NCBI GenBank assembly: GCA_014360565.1
Contig: JACIXH010000027.1
Location: forward strand, 1 to 36,293
Reading direction: 5' to 3'
Length of the DNA: 36,293 nucleotides
Source of the DNA: Nocardia sp.
GTDB lineage: Bacteria > Actinomycetota > Actinomycetes > Mycobacteriales > Mycobacteriaceae
The notes beneath the pieces are model-generated. The model was given only the letters and a program-made list of their open reading frames with translations. It was not told the origin of the DNA and did not search any database. Each line of letters opens with the position of its first letter. Position 1 is the stretch's first letter. Below are positions 35,256-36,293 of the stretch, one piece after another. The translations under genes and the position numbers were made by a program.

Positions 35256-35261
35256 CATCGA

Positions 35262-36293
35262 TCAGCCCAGCGGACTCTCGTTGCACGCCTTGGCAGGTGG
35301 GCGCTTCACCGTGAGCGGCAACGACACTCTGGGACGGCTGCGAACCGGCCTCGAGTGGTCGACAGCGGGACGCGGAATGGTGCGTCCCGGCGCCGACAGC
35401 GCCGCTTCGCCGTAGCCCTGCACGCATTCCGGATCGGGTCCGTTGGCGGGCAGGCCGGTGAAGAACTTCGCGGCCATGCAGCCGCCGCGGCAGGAGTCGT
35501 AGTGCGAGCACTTCGTGCACGCGCCGCCGTCGACCGGTTCGCGCAGTTCGGCGAACAGTTGCGAATCGGTCCAGACCGCATCGAAACCACCGTCGGCCAC
35601 GATGTTTCCGGCCTTGAAGCGATCGTGGATGGCGAAGGGGCAGGCGTAGACGTCGCCGACCGGATCGACCAGACAGACCACCCGGCCCGCGCCGCACATG
35701 TTCAAACCCGGTAGGGCCGAGCCGAATGCGGACAGGTGGAAGAACGAGTCGCCGGTGAGCACGCCTTCGCCGTTGGCCACGAGCCAGTCGTAGAGCTCGC
35801 GCTGCTGCTCGGGCAGCGGGTGCAGTTCGTCCCACACATCGGCGCCGCGCCCCGAGGGACGAAGGCGGGTGAGTCGCAGGGTGGCGCCGTACTTGTCGGC
35901 GATGGCCTTGAACTCGTCGAGCTGGGAGATGTTGTGGCGGGTGGCCACGACCGAGAGCTTCGCGTCCTTGAAACCCGCCGCTGCCAGGTTCGACAGTGCC
36001 TTGATGGCGGTGTCGTAGGAACCGGCGCCACGCACGGCGTCGTTGACCGCGGCATCGGCGCCGTCGAGGGAGATCTGTACGTCGACGTAGTCGCTGGCCG
36101 CCAGACGCGCGGCGATCTCCTCGTTGATACGAACGCCGTTGGTGGAGAACTTGACGCCCACATTGTGCGCGGTGGCGTAGTCGACCAGTTCCCAGAAATC
36201 CGGGCGCACGGTCGGCTCACCGCCGCCGATGTTGACGTAGAAGATCTGCATCCGCTCGAACTCGTCGATCAGCGCCTTGCACTGTTCGGTGCT
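35262..36293 (-). CDS. mftC: Mycofactocin radical SAM maturase MftC (5' end outside window)
   Basis: The frame is open to the window edge (starting [16 protein letters not shown]) and covers about 343 C-terminal residues of a roughly 390-residue protein. The CxxxCxxC cluster site lies outside. Visible: VNIGGGEPT (SAM-binding GGEP), [23 protein letters not shown], then the SPASM cysteines in [32 protein letters not shown] and PECVQGYGE. The tail ending ACNESPLG is typical of MftC. The enzyme decarboxylates and cross-links the C-terminal Val-Tyr of the MftA precursor. No mftD or mftE follows; the next gene is mftF. A shorter ATG at 36251 is internal, not the start. Confidence 0.92.
   Translation of the reverse strand, partial: STEQCKALIDEFERMQIFYVNIGGGEPTVRPDFWELVDYATAHNVGVKFSTNGVRINEEIAARLAASDYVDVQISLDGADAAVNDAVRGAGSYDTAIKALSNLAAAGFKDAKLSVVATRHNISQLDEFKAIADKYGATLRLTRLRPSGRGADVWDELHPLPEQQRELYDWLVANGEGVLTGDSFFHLSAFGSALPGLNMCGAGRVVCLVDPVGDVYACPFAIHDRFKAGNIVADGGFDAVWTDSQLFAELREPVDGGACTKCSHYDSCRGGCMAAKFFTGLPANGPDPECVQGYGEAALSAPGRTIPRPAVDHSRPVRSRPRVSLPLTVKRPPAKACNESPLG

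Noticed and set aside
36210..36251. ATG at 36251 as the start of the radical SAM gene
   Set aside because: The upstream in-frame codons up to the window edge encode conserved MftC sequence ([10 protein letters not shown]), so the gene continues outside the window.

Overview
The window is high-GC DNA with actinobacterial codon use, Shine-Dalgarno sites and overlapping stop/start junctions. The gene content (a leucine-catabolism operon ordered as in Mycobacterium tuberculosis, mycofactocin genes, a large NRPS with MbtH) points to a mycolic-acid actinomycete, most likely Nocardia or a close relative. The genus is inferred from gene families and was not tested by any search.

Region 1 (1-9827, plus strand) is metabolic. 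It holds the 3' end of accD1, then accA1 (methylcrotonyl-CoA carboxylase), fadE19 (isovaleryl/branched-chain acyl-CoA dehydrogenase), a MaoC hydratase, a CitE-type lyase and acetoacetyl-CoA synthetase. Together they would take isovaleryl-CoA through 3-methylcrotonyl-, 3-methylglutaconyl- and HMG-CoA to acetyl-CoA and acetoacetate, and then re-activate acetoacetate. A double-length regulator with two TetR DNA-binding domains follows, possibly on a leaderless transcript. A Tat-type lipoprotein with DUF1254/DUF1214 features ends the region. A 21-codon ORF with its own ribosome binding site sits between accD1 and accA1.

Region 2 (9885-30431, minus strand) is a non-ribosomal peptide cluster. In transcription order it is a six-module NRPS of about 18.2 kb, a 705-aa protein made of two catalytically degenerate adenylation-like domains, and mbtH. 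These genes overlap by 1 and 4 nt. The NRPS is cut into two frames inside the condensation domain of module 4, near 20190-20220; one added base would restore about 6072 codons. Its first condensation domain resembles that of EntF (aryl-acyl acceptor). The adenylation codes read Ser - unknown - Ser - Thr - unknown. The sixth module is a condensation domain plus an adenylation domain cut off near motif A2, with no carrier protein. There is no epimerase, thioesterase or reductase. The end of the assembly line and the dead tandem adenylation partner are the most unusual parts of the window.

Region 3 (30432-36293, minus strand) starts with a 423-bp AT-rich control region containing two dyads, then a GAF/winged-helix regulator. 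After that come mycofactocin genes mftG, mftF and the 3' part of mftC. mftD and mftE, which normally lie between mftC and mftF, are absent there; the gap holds a perfect 12-bp stem-loop directly after mftC. No tRNA, rRNA, CRISPR array, insertion sequence or phage gene was seen.
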